From positions 26,696,067 to 26,760,066 of the forward strand of contig JARWKL010000010.1 in NCBI GenBank assembly GCA_029961685.1: a stretch of DNA of 64,000 nt, given 5' to 3'. Below, piece after piece: positions 47,037 through 57,329 of this stretch. Made by a program: the position numbers and the translations under genes. The notes beneath the pieces are model-generated. The model saw only the letters and a list, made by a program, of their open reading frames with translations. It had not been told where the DNA came from and did no database searches. Every line of letters begins with the position of its first letter. Position 1 is the stretch's first letter. This DNA is from Aristolochia californica (lineage: Eukaryota; Streptophyta; Magnoliopsida; Piperales; Aristolochiaceae).

Positions 47037-48044
47037 AAAAGTATACACACCCTTTTCTCACAATTCTTTCAAACTCACCTACCAAAGATCATAAATAAAT
47101 ATTAATATCACCTATAGACTTCAACTTTGGAATTAGTAAACTTATCATATAATGATAATTTTTCATAAATGTGCTTGGGTGCAAATTATATGGTGTCAAA
47201 TGGATCGGAGTTACTATGCTAAGACACAATAAAGATAGATACGAAGAGAAAATTAACATCTAAATTTCAGTAAGGAAAAGCATGTATCCTGCAAACAAAT
47301 CACAACCAGTCCTTTAGTATCATCCATCAGGAATACTGCAACAAAAAGCAGAAAGAGCAAACATAAATAACACAACTATCCACCTTTATATACTCAAAAG
47401 ATAGACAATGACAATCACAAAGCCCATTGACACCATCATTACCATTCTTGTAGCAATTATGCTGAGGTTGGCTATATTCCATCTCCAATTCGCTTCATCA
47501 CTAATTTCATTAATGAGTTGTCTTTCTTTGAGTTTTCCCCTACCATTTCCACCCATCTCATTTCAATCTCCCTTTATTTCGAAATTGACAATTGAACAGA
47601 AGTAAACAGAGGCTGACACAGTTACACTGCCAGTGAATATTAATAGACCGTTTTATGCTAATAAACAAGGATAGTTATGTAATGAAACCACCAAGAACAA
47701 AATTCTCTTCAAGGTCCTCACTTCCAAATCATAAAATGTGGAGACAGTCTGCTTTGATGGTTTCACAAGCATCAGTTTAGAAGGTGATGGCTGCTAAACC
47801 ACTGGACATCAAACCCTTTTTTCTTTGACTACCAATGGCCAGCCTACTTGTGCAAAGAATATAACTTCAAAAAACACATTTTAGCACTAGAACCCCTCAC
47901 GTTATAACTCATCACAAATTTGCTTCTTTGCCCAATACTTCTCTGACGACCCTCATAAAGCAGGTATATTGATGATCATAGACGAATCTAACAACTGACC
48001 ACCTGCGGGACCTGAGACTTTTTTTCTTTAAATGTTGTATGGTT
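47037..48044. other. intergenic, nothing recognised
   Basis: No domain or element terminus was seen; the short frame at 47408-47605 is not family-like. Confidence 0.4.
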
Positions 48045-48861
48045 TTATTGCTGAAGCTGAAAGAATACAAAGAGTAACACAGGAATCAACCATAAATAAC
48101 ATGAGTGGAGTTTCCCACTACAAGGGGCCAGAAGAAGGATTCCATCATTAGCCAACTTATCCGCTGTGCTATTGGCAGAGCTCAAAGAATGCAGCCAAGA
48201 AATATCAAGAGAGCTACAAAAAAATAAATTTCCTGGAAAACACAGAAATCTCGATGGGGGAGGGGAGGATTCTTTCATCGAGCTTATAATGCATGCTCAG
48301 TTTCCCTCAATGAGTACAGGCCGAGAGAAGTGTTGATGGAGAAGACCTTGAAAGAGGTATGGATTTCTGCAGCAGCAGAGTCACATGGAGGAAGAGGACT
48401 GGAGAAGGATAGCAGCACCAAACCTTCATGATTTTTGATAACCCCACAAATGCCTGCTGGCCGAGGGTTCCCCAAAGAACACCCATCAAAATTAAGCTTT
48501 AGATGGCTGGGAGGAAAGCAGGCAGACTGCTGAACTTGACACTGAATTGTGAGATAGGAGACTTCTTTCCAATGATCTTTGGTAATTGAGAGAGGGAGAG
48601 GGGGGAGGCTCTTGTAATTTCTTTCCCAAATGATTGAAGTTTGAAAGATGCTTTCAATAATGCTGCCAATTGATCTTTGAGCTCTGTTGAAGGTTCGGGT
48701 GTTTCTTTTTTTCTATGAGAAAATGTGGTTGTTTCTTTCATTACAAAACAGCCAAGGGGCAGTGATATGACTGATTTCCAGAGAATCTTGCCCACTGCAG
48801 AGAGCTTCCAGGTTGAACATTGAGCAATAAAATCAGGAAAAGACAGTATAAGTGATCGCAC
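48045..48861 (-). pseudogene. LINE RNase H domain remnant
   Basis: The minus strand reads GNPRPAGICGVIKNHEGLVL (48475-48410), the RNase H start of plant LINEs with its conserved G-x-AG-GGVxRN pattern. After a frameshift the end motif SSANSTADKLANDG follows (near 48180-48130). The upstream frame (48861-48499) may be the preceding linker of the same element. It is a 5'-truncated, frameshifted copy. Confidence 0.65.
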
Positions 48862-49540
48862 ATGTTCTTAGATATCTATTGTTGGAAAGTCCACACTCTA
48901 GCTGGTGAATATACATTAGAAAGAGACACTAAACATAAGAAAATCATGCTTTAGTGGCAGGAGAAAGTTTCTATTCCAAAATTGATATTTGCTAATGGGT
49001 ACAAACCAATTGCAGCTTACAAATTTAAATCATTACCTCAGTTCTTATAGAAAATATGAACAAAAGGAAAATTTGGGGATGCTCATAAAAAGAAGAAATT
49101 GTTGGAGAAGATACACATACTAATCAACAAATCCAAGTAAATGTTATGTCTAAATAGATGAACATAATCAGGTCCTATTGGAAAAAAATTCTCCACATCA
49201 TCTCTTGATGCCCAAGATACAAAAACCAGCTACACAAATAAGTCCTTTGGTACTCACAGCTACCTACAATGTAAACTGCACCTTTGAAACGACAGTAAAA
49301 AAGAACTTCATTAAGAAGATTCAAAACATTTGGACAAGACAGCAAGAACATCAGTTCAGAGTCAAAGCTATCCAGTTCAGAGCCAAGAACATCCTTCGAT
49401 GTGATATCATATCAGATAAACAAAAACTTAGCATTTTATAGACAACTAGATGTTCAAAGGAGTACGAGTCTGGCTATTGGCCGGCTGAGATAGGTGTTTT
49501 TGCATGTTTCGCACCAAATGGTTTTTCGTATGGGATCAGC

Positions 49541-49677
49541 CCTCTCTATATATAATATATGTAATATATATAAAATATATAACATATATAACATATATGA
49601 TATATATATATAATATATGTAATATATAATATATATAAAATATATAGCATATATAATATATATAATATATATATTAT
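49541..49677. repeat. TA-rich microsatellite
   Basis: About 135 bp consist almost entirely of ATATAT, TATATAA and ATATATGTA units, repeatedly self-complementary. The open frames across it (Tyr/Ile runs) are artefacts of composition. Confidence 0.9.
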
Positions 49678-50257
49678 TTCTACGTCTAGTGTTCATAATA
49701 GTTCACATGCTTTAGCAAAAGGGTTATAGAAATGCATCATTGGTTGGCATTCTTTTGCAGGCAAGCTTGAAGAGGGGAAGGCTTCAACACCCACCACGCA
49801 TGAGTTCACACTACCTTCCTGGGTCTTTCATTGCTGTTTGATCTGTGGAGGCTCTGCCATTTCTATGACTGAATTGCTACAGGAATCATAGAGCCAGCAG
49901 ACAACAGGTTGAGAAAAATGATAGCAGCACAAAGAAGTTACAGGTTTAAAAGAAGATAAAAGTAGTCATTTGAAAAACAAGAAGATAAAAGACAAAAGAC
50001 AAGACATTTGATAAAACATAATTCTAAACAATACATACCTTTTTTTTTTGTCAAACAACCAAGTGAAAGTGTCTTGGAGAGACAAATAGAGCCAGAATTG
50101 TGAGATTCAACCTTCAGCTTTCATAGTGAACCAGATCCCTTTTCTTCCTTGTTCGACATGGACTCAAAAATATTCCTTAACCAGGAGCGAATTGACCCAG
50201 TTGAATCTGTCTTCATGTTGGCTTTCTAGAGTTTGCAGCAGCTACAGGTAAGAGAAA

Positions 50258-50320
50258 GCTGAAGGCTGAAGGCTGAAGGTCACAGAGTGAAAGTCGAAGG
50301 TCGAAGGTTGAAGGTTGAAG
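50258..50320. repeat. GCTGAAG/GTCGAAG heptamer minisatellite
   Basis: About eight or nine 7-bp units of the form G(C/T)(T/C)GAAG are interrupted once by CACAGAGTGAAA. It is non-coding in all frames that matter. Confidence 0.8.
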
Positions 50321-51089
50321 GGGTTTATGAACAGCAAGAGATTTCAGATGATCTAAGTTCGAATGTTATAGCATATCCATCGGGTCATCGAGTTCAACGT
50401 AAACCTAATCTGTCATGAAATGAATTTCTGATAAAGACACTTAAAAGATATCAAGTTCTTAATGGGTTGGATTTGGATTTTTGTAGATGATTTGGTTTTG
50501 AACCCATTGACAGCCCTATCAGCTTGCTGCTTTGGGAGATGTGGGCCAGCGAGCGTTCATCCAACAAGGTAACTTCATGACAAGCGGCTTGCGCATATGG
50601 TAGAGTCACACTACATGGCTATTGCTCAACAACTGCGAAGAATTTCCATAATACTCTAATAAGAGGAAAAATGCTCAATGTTTGAGGAAACTTCACTGTG
50701 GATAGCTCATTCAAGACACACCTACAGGTGCCCTATTATGATCGGTTCCCTCCATCTTGATTGCATCTGCTGATAACAACCTTATTTGGAAGCTGGCTCA
50801 CATACACTTTTGTTTGATAATTTTTGTTGGCCGCTTATGTTGTACTTAAACAAAGAAAAAAGTAATTTGCAAATGGTAGTATTCATTCCAAAATTGGCCA
50901 CCATGGAAAGTAATATATTAAAGTGAAGCTCGCATACATGATGAACATAACAGGCACGGGAAGTACATAAGGAATAAACTGATTGAAGAGTAACAGTAAT
51001 CTCCCAAACCACTCACTAATCTGCCACCCTCTTATCTCTGACAGCCACCCATGATATAGATTATGAAATCAAAAACAGAAAAGAAACAA

Positions 51090-52274
51090 CTAAAATACAC
51101 CGGGAATAAACTTGTACTTAACTTTTGTCATGTAATCCTTATACATCTGCCCGAATGCCTCCAACATTAACCCCTCTTCCAGTTTTGCCTTCTGTTCATA
51201 GTATGCCACGCAAGCCCCGACTACAAACAATAAACTAAGAGGAGCGCGTAAAGCAGCACAGTAGACAGCGAACATCAGTATTGTTGAGGCATAAACTGGA
51301 TGCCGTACCCACCGGTATGGCCCAAACTGCACCACGGCTGTAGGAACTACCACCTTCTCGGAGTACTTGGCCAGATACAGACTTGCATGATACTGCGAAA
51401 ATAATGCTACTGCAATGGCGACCCAGATAGCAACATTGGTCCATCCACCAGAAACTGTGTGTAAAGCGGGTCCCTCTGCAGCAGCAAACCAATGTCCGAC
51501 CAAAACGGATGCAGCGAAGAGAATGCGGAGGTGATTGGGCAACCTCACATCCCATTTCGGGTCATGGTCCCTGGTGTATAGGTCCCCATAGAGGCGTTTA
51601 CGGATGGAGGAGTTGAAGAAGAAGAAATAATGATAAACGAGGAAAAATACAATAGGCCAGCCTTCAAGAAATCCATTGAAATGAGCAGGAGGGACAAGGG
51701 TGAGCCACGTGAACGCCGAGGTTACAATGACGATTTGTTCAAAGATGGAGGCTTTTTGTTGGGAGTGTTTCCGAAGGCAGTAGAGGCCATAGATTGCGAG
51801 AGAGATGGCAACTAACCACGGCCAGAAAAGCCAGGTCCAGCTGAAGTACATCCAAAAGAAGGGATTCATAAGGGTACTAGCAGTCTTTTTGGCCGCGGCA
51901 ACGGCGATACAAATGATTGCCGACCATTTGCATATATTCAGAGGAGTAAGATAAGATGGGTCCAGGGAGGAAATCACCGGAAAGTTTAGGAATTTTACTA
52001 TTGAATTTTGGGTGTTAAGGTTATCGGAGTTGGAATATGAACATCTGCTTGCCGGAGAAACTTGAGTTCTGGAACTAGAGTGGGTTGTGTCAACGAGACT
52101 TGTTCTGAGGGATGTGCGTGCCAGATGTTTGAAGTTAAGACTGAAAGAGGTTCTCATGCGATTTGCTGAACTGAAAGACGAAATGGACAGGGGCTGGTGC
52201 GTGGAGTGGAATAAGAGTGACGTACCTCCCATTATCCTAGCCGGATAAATGTTTTGCGTAGCCGATAACGCCAT
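51090..52274 (-). CDS. plastid-type membrane methyltransferase (ICMT/phospholipid methyltransferase fold)
   Basis: A single uninterrupted frame of 394 aa starts with ATG at 52274. The first ~85 residues are Ser/Thr/Arg-rich with few acids, as in chloroplast transit peptides. At least six hydrophobic segments follow from about residue 115. The C-terminal third has FGPYRWVRHPVYAS (RHP at 324-326) and, about 40 residues on, the acidic pair EE (366-367), then FGxxYxxY and a final KFIPGVF. RHPxY plus EE defines the SAM- and substrate-binding core of the isoprenylcysteine carboxyl methyltransferase/phospholipid N-methyltransferase family. The substrate is unknown; plant relatives are annotated only as phospholipid- or isoprenylcysteine-methyltransferase-like. 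The frame is intact. Lack of introns is unusual beside its multi-exon neighbours but can be genuine in this family. Confidence 0.85.
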   Translation of the reverse strand: MALSATQNIYPARIMGGTSLLFHSTHQPLSISSFSSANRMRTSFSLNFKHLARTSLRTSLVDTTHSSSRTQVSPASRCSYSNSDNLNTQNSIVKFLNFPVISSLDPSYLTPLNICKWSAIICIAVAAAKKTASTLMNPFFWMYFSWTWLFWPWLVAISLAIYGLYCLRKHSQQKASIFEQIVIVTSAFTWLTLVPPAHFNGFLEGWPIVFFLVYHYFFFFNSSIRKRLYGDLYTRDHDPKWDVRLPNHLRILFAASVLVGHWFAAAEGPALHTVSGGWTNVAIWVAIAVALFSQYHASLYLAKYSEKVVVPTAVVQFGPYRWVRHPVYASTILMFAVYCAALRAPLSLLFVVGACVAYYEQKAKLEEGLMLEAFGQMYKDYMTKVKYKFIPGVF

Positions 52275-52489
52275 TTATCAGGGTGAATCACCGGGGACAG
52301 GTCCTCCGATCGAAAAGGAAGCTCGCTGCGAAACTGTTCTGCTCATGCCTCCCGATAACTCACCCGTACCCAACCTAAAACATAACAAAAAAGGCAGGCG
52401 TCCTTTGTGAAGCCTCTACGCCACTATGAAGCCCATTCAGTTCGAGTCCCAAGTCGGCCCAACGAAAGCAAAATAGTCTTTGGCCACTG
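52275..52489 (-). promoter_or_regulatory. upstream region of the membrane methyltransferase gene
   Basis: Only about 215 bp separate the ATG from the first sequence assignable to Harbinger copy D, so the promoter must be compact or partly inside the transposon. No clear TATA box was identified. Confidence 0.3.
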
Positions 52490-52665
52490 AACCCACCATA
52501 TTATCCACATAATATATTAACATAATAAATATATAAAATAAAAACCTTAACCATACTGATAAATCTTGCAATGTTATAATTCAAGCATCGTCTTTAATAC
52601 ATAACAATCTTCCCAAAAAAAATATTGTACTTAAAATGCATTACAAATATTTGTTTGTATAATAT

Positions 52666-53600
52666 TTAAGCCACCCAACCCGCTCTTCCAAACATGACCT
52701 TCTTACTTGGCGTATCCAACCATTCAGGAGCGCCATACTTCAGTGCATCTGACAGGTCCGGGATTTCCCTGAGGGCATTGACACAATCTGCTTCGACATC
52801 GTGCTTGTTATGCTTCATAATACTATTCATTGCTTGAGCAATTTGGCTAACTGCATCAATTAATTGTCTACTTTCATCAGTGGGCAATTCACTTTTCTTT
52901 CTACGACGACCTTTTACTTCTACGAGATTGATCTGCTATCGAATCATTTCCGCTAATGAATTGCGGTGGACTTTCCCTAATTACTTCAACATTGTCGGGC
53001 TCGTTCATCGGAGCCAACTCATGGATGAGTTCATCGCCCAGGTCTATAAGAGTTGTACTACCAGACCCTATGGCTATTGAGTTTTCCACTACCAAAGCCA
53101 ATTTGTTGTAAAGGGGGCAACCTTGTTGTCTATACTTTTCAGTATCTTTATGCTCCTACAAGAATAAAACATCATTTAGACGACTTGGAATTGAGTTCTA
53201 GTAATGCGAAACAATACAACTATTTTACAATATATCATGATTTATTGACCTTAATGTAGTCTTGCCATACAGAATGATATGCAATAACTCGCTGTGTGGT
53301 TGCATCGCAATCGAACCCACTAGTGTTCAAACAACTCGTTACCGTTTGGTATGTTTTCTTCCATGATCTTGTTCGATTCTTAAGCTGCTCAACAGTTTTT
53401 TTATTGACTGCATCTTCATTGAACTTATTGACACATTCTGTATATACCTCATGCTTCCAAACCCCATTAAGCAACTTGTTCCCTATATTTACTTGCTCGA
53501 CTAAAAGATTGAGCATTTTGTTGTCTTTTTCAAAGCTCCAAAAGTCATATGATCGACCACTTGGTTGTCTTCTTATAGATATTTATAATCTAAATCCGAA
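52666..53600 (-). pseudogene. Harbinger ORF1, Myb/SANT-like protein (copy D)
   Basis: Exon 1 ends at 53250 and exon 2 starts at 53155, with clean GT-AG sites and a 94-bp intron. The Myb/SANT part (SYDFWSFEKDNKMLNLLVEQ, FNEDAVNKKTVEQLKNRTR) is open from about 53580 and keeps the Trp that copy C has lost. The expected ATG (MAGRR) is changed, and one frameshift near 52895 separates the acidic linker from the C-terminal part (LREIPDLSDALKYGAPEW). It is inactive but the best-preserved Myb region of the three copies. Confidence 0.72.
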
Positions 53601-53984
53601 ATTGTCCTCATGGAAAAAACTTTATCAGACAACCATTACCCGTCACGAAAACAAAAACCTCAAATAAGAAAATACCATGTGGTGGATATTTATAACACCC
53701 GAATCTCCTCACCACATGGCAAAAACATTCCATAGCACTTCAACAATTTTAAACAACATTTTAAAACATTCCTAAATTAATCAACTATTTCCATTGCAGA
53801 TACATTAAACAATGCAAACACACACACATATCAAGTCCAAATTCACCGAACACCCCTGGTAGAGCCCATATGACTTCACAGTCACTACAAACTGTACCTC
53901 GTCAATGATGGGGATCGGGTTTCGTTGGCTAATGGATACCCGTGTAGGCGACTCAACCATGTTTGAACTGGACTAAACACTGTA

Positions 53985-54480
53985 AACTCTAAACCGTAAT
54001 TGAGAACCTTAAAAAAACCCTAATAAACCCTAAACCCTCAACCCTTAAAACCCTAAACCCTAACCCCTAACCCCTAACCCTATACCCCATACCCCCTAAA
54101 CCTCCTAAACCCTATACCCTAAACCCTAATTCCAGAACTTAAACAAAAAAACCTAGATCTTAAAAACCTTAAAAGCCCCAAACCCTAAACCCTAAACCCT
54201 ATCACCCAATAAACCTTAATTGAAAAAAAATTGAAAAAAAACCTAAACCCTATCACCCAATAAACCTTAACTGGAAAAAAAAATTGAAAAAAAACCTAAA
54301 CCCTATCGCCCAATAAACCTTAACTGAATTTTTTTTAAAAAAAAACCTAAACCCTAATTCCTGAACCTAAACCCAAACAATACCATAATTCCTTAACCCT
54401 AAACACTTAACCCCTAAATACATAGCACCAAACCCTAAAAACACTAAGCCCTAACCTGAATAAAAAATTTATACCCTAAT
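53985..54480 (-). repeat. telomere-like (CCCTAAA)n degenerate tract in copy D
   Basis: Dense CCCTAAA, CCCTAACCCCTAA and ACCCTATACCC units are present. A local duplication of a roughly 60-bp unit (AAACCTAAACCCTATC followed by CCCAATAAACC) repeats three times at 54185-54330. Confidence 0.82.
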
Positions 54481-54803
54481 CCATCACAGTAAATCCCACA
54501 ATTATGCACAAATAACCCCAAATTAGGCACTGAAACTAAAATTAAATCAAATACAACACTCATTTACTCAGAAAAAAAATTAGGGTTTAGTCATACCTTC
54601 TGAAATTTGGGGAAATCCGAAGCTAACGAGTGAAATCGAAGCCGAATGGGGAAATTGATGCCGAATCGAAGTAGAAATTAAGAAATCGAAGCCTAAAAGT
54701 CAAAATTGAAGAAAATCTAAACCAAAATAGGGGAAATCGAACGAAATCGAAAGGTATTTTGGGAAAAAAAGAGAATAGCGAGAGGGAGAAGGGAGTGAAA
54801 TAC

Positions 54804-55117
54804 TGTTATGGTCCCAAATCTGACACAAGGATTCGTAGGGATTCGTAGGGAGTAAAAAGAGAAAACAAAGATCAAGCCAAAGAGAAGCTTGAAAACCCTA
54901 GAACTCGTAAGGAGAACTCCAAGATTATTTAACCTAAATCAATGCTTGTCTTTCTCATTACACTTACCCCTTAAATAGGGTTCACCATGTTAGGGTTTAA
55001 TATAAAATATTACAAAAATATCTCTATAAATAAAATATTACAAAAATACCCATGTGGCCTAAAACTGAAATAAATAAAGTAAACAATAAAAATAATAATA
55101 TTATTGTGTGCATAACA
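54804..55117 (-). repeat. 3' LTR of the gene-capturing element
   Basis: 314 bp, preceded on the minus strand by the polypurine tract. It contains the doubled phrase GGATTCGTAGGGA near its outer end, a small duplication absent from the other LTR. Confidence 0.88.
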
Positions 55118-55389
55118 TTACACCCCCTTGGAAGAACGAGTTTGTCCTCAAGCTCGAAGGTAGTGTGAAAAGGCAGAGCTGTGTATACTTGCAGGCCACT
55201 TTTCAAGGCAGGTGTGCATGAAGCTATCAATTTTGTATCCAATGCCATGTCCAATCCATGGACCTTTTTCAGTACACAATATAGAGCGGCATAATATTTT
55301 GCAGGTTGTAGCTGTTGTTGGGGTGCCCTTAACTTCACTGCAATAGCAGCAACATCCGCAAGTGACTTCACTGAATGACCCATATGAAC
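55118..55389 (-). pseudogene. 3'-terminal segment of the gene-capturing element
   Basis: An open minus-strand frame (55404 downward) reads SLADVAAIAVKLRAP, KYYAALYCVLKKVHGLDMAL and TTFELEDKLVLPRG before the LTR. The end resembles Ty3-gypsy polyprotein tails (LEDK motif). The middle is not recognised and could be a fourth captured fragment. Confidence 0.4.
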
Positions 55390-55996
55390 CAGTAGCATCC
55401 CCATAGCTGGCGAACTGAATCTCAGAGAAGGTGCGGCCTTCTATGCCCGGCAGCTCTAATGTCTTCCCTTCAGGAATAGAGGCACAAGCAGTGCCAACAG
55501 TGACAGTATGGAAGGACACTTCTGCTGGATTGCCTCCAAATTCTTCAAACAATGTACTGACGTTGTGATCTGTTGTGAAGAAGGAACGAGGGACGTGGTA
55601 CCATTGCTGAGAAGAAGCACCACAATTAGTTGTGCATTTCCATGCTGCATAGTTTCCTTTGTAACCACAGGCAGGACAGCCAACGATTTGGGCAGAGAAG
55701 TGGGCCCAATATCTTCCGATGCTGTGGCCGTTGATCCATGTGGCACCCTTGCCCATGCTACCCAAATCCACAACGACTGTCTTTGTGCCCAAGGGAGCTT
55801 GAAGGCAGCCTTATACCAAACCCTCAAGGGAAGATCCTCTGAGTGCCAGGATTTATCAATGGGAGTAGTGTCTGAGTAGAGCGCCTTGTCTTCACCATCC
55901 CGACCATTCTTGTAAGACCATTTGTTTGATGACAAGTCTATGGTGTTGTTCGCATGGATCAACAGAACTGGGCCACCAACAATTCCAAAAACGGCC
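55390..55996 (-). pseudogene. captured beta-galactosidase (GH35) C-terminal fragment
   Basis: Minus-strand segments TIDLSSNKWSYKNGRDGEDK, LPLRVWYKAAFKLP, DLGSMGKGATWINGHSIGRY, SSQQWYHVPRSFF and EGRTFSEIQFASYGD match the C-terminal jelly-roll region and the start of the SUEL-type lectin domain of plant cell-wall beta-galactosidases (BGAL). One frameshift near 55795 breaks it. The GH35 catalytic barrel is absent, so there can be no activity. No intron is seen across about 600 bp, although plant BGAL genes are intron-rich in this part. Confidence 0.87.
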
Positions 55997-56573
55997 TCTG
56001 ACTCACCAAGTTCCCTAGTCAAATCTTCGAACAGCCTTCTCCTAATAGAGAATCGAGAAATCTTGTTTCCTTTCTGAATCTTAATTGTAGAAGGTGCTGA
56101 TTCTGCTCTCGCTAGACTTGGTCTTTCTGGACCTGAAGAACCTTTTTTTTTTCTCCATAGAGAAAGTGGTCATTGTGGTTGCCATTAGAGGGATGTTCGT
56201 TGTTGTTGAGTACTCTCCATATCTCTTTCCAGTAACTCTCCGGTAAAGAGTTAAGAGGAGTTTTAGGGGAAGCTAAACCTGAAGAAAGATTGCAAGCTCT
56301 GGCAAATGTGGGCGTCACAGCACCAGAAATCCTGGAGGAAAGAGATGAACAGGTATTTGCTACCAGTGCTAGAGCTTGTAATGACTTTGTCGTGTCTATC
56401 AATTTCTTCAAGTCGACATTCGTAGGGAAATTCAGTAACCTCTGCAGACATGTAGGAGCATTTTCTGTTGCAAGGAGAGAGGATCTTAACTACAGAAGCA
56501 TTGAAATAGCCAGTGCTGCAATGAATGCTCCTCGAGGGGATGTCAAGACAATAAACTGGGAACATGCAAATAC
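55997..56573 (-). pseudogene. captured TBC/Rab-GAP (TBC1D5-like) fragment
   Basis: The minus strand reads SPRGAFIAALAISMLL, RSSLLATENAPTCLQRLLNF, KKLIDTTKSLQALAL, LPESYWKEIWRVL and, after a frameshift near 56140, SRFSIRRRLFEDLTRELGES. These match the end of the TBC domain and the C-terminal tail of plant TBC1-domain-family (Rab GTPase-activating) proteins, as I remember them. One in-frame stop lies near 56505. The Arg/Gln finger region is absent. Assignment is by motif memory and should be confirmed by search. Confidence 0.65.
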
Positions 56574-57320
56574 TTTCAGCTTCTCATCATCAATTTGTCA
56601 TCCATGTGCTGCAAGTACAGGTGCACCCCTGGGTACCTGTCGACAATCACCTGATGATTCTGCTCAAACCTTCCCTTCAATTCCATCACCCTTTCTGATT
56701 TCTTCTGGGTCTTCCCAACATACCACTCCTTGTCATCAATTTTTTTTCCATCAAGCTCCTCAATAGCTAGAGCAGCATCTTCTGCATTCTCAAAGTTAAC
56801 AAATCCAAAACATTTGGATTTCCCATCTCCTTCACTCATTACTACAGTGATTGTAATGTTTCCATACTTGCCAAATAGTTTCTTCAAATATTCACCACCA
56901 AAAGGCACACCAGGTTGAAGAATTATGACAAACAATGGTCGAACATCATACAATTTCATCCAAAAGAATTAACACAACTTTTTTAAATGGACCGCAACTG
57001 CTAGAAAAATGACCCGCAACAGCCACACTGTTGCTGTATTCATTCACCACGCATGCATTCTTAGCAGTAGAAACAACACTAATGCATACTTCTGCATTCT
57101 CAATGTCAACAAAACCAAAAAATTTGGAATTCCCATCTCCTTCTCGCAGGACTACAGACATGGGACCCAAAAAATTAAGCCCCTCAACAGCTAGAGAAGT
57201 ATTTGCTGCCTTCTCAATTTTAATGTGCTTATCATGCAGGAGCGTCCCATTAAGCACAAACATATACGGGACATTCACACTGGTGGGGGTCTCGTTAATA
57301 GAACAATTAAACAGCCTCAC
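56574..57320 (-). pseudogene. captured poly(A)-binding protein RRM fragments
   Basis: The minus strand contains an RRM2-end-like piece (FVLNGTLLHDKHIKIEKA, about 57260-57205) and a first RRM3 core (VVLREGDGNSKFFGFVDIEN, about 57160-57100). A fuller RRM3 follows (LKKLFGKYGNITITVVMSEG, then RNP1 KCFGFVNF, then DKEWYVGKTQKKSER and ELKGRFEQ, 56890-56660) with the start of RRM4 (LYLQHMDD). Cytosolic PABP normally binds mRNA poly(A) tails with four RRMs. Here RRM1 and the C-terminal MLLE domain are missing and frameshifts occur, so it is a non-functional fragment, with RRM3 core sequence present twice. Confidence 0.85.
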
Positions 57321-57329
57321 CGTGTCAAT

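Larger units (their letters stand above)
48862..51000. other. A/T-rich intergenic region with simple repeats
   Basis: No conserved gene was recognised. Contents are an AT-type microsatellite (49541-49677) and a heptamer minisatellite (50258-50320), listed separately. The part below 51090 probably includes the 3' UTR of the membrane methyltransferase gene. Confidence 0.4.

Noticed and set aside
49454..49696. 80-aa Tyr/Ile-rich frame
   Set aside because: It is a translation of a TA microsatellite.
55390..57320. Functional PABP, TBC and beta-galactosidase genes
   Set aside because: Only internal or C-terminal fragments are present, with frameshifts and missing catalytic or terminal domains, all enclosed between two LTRs.
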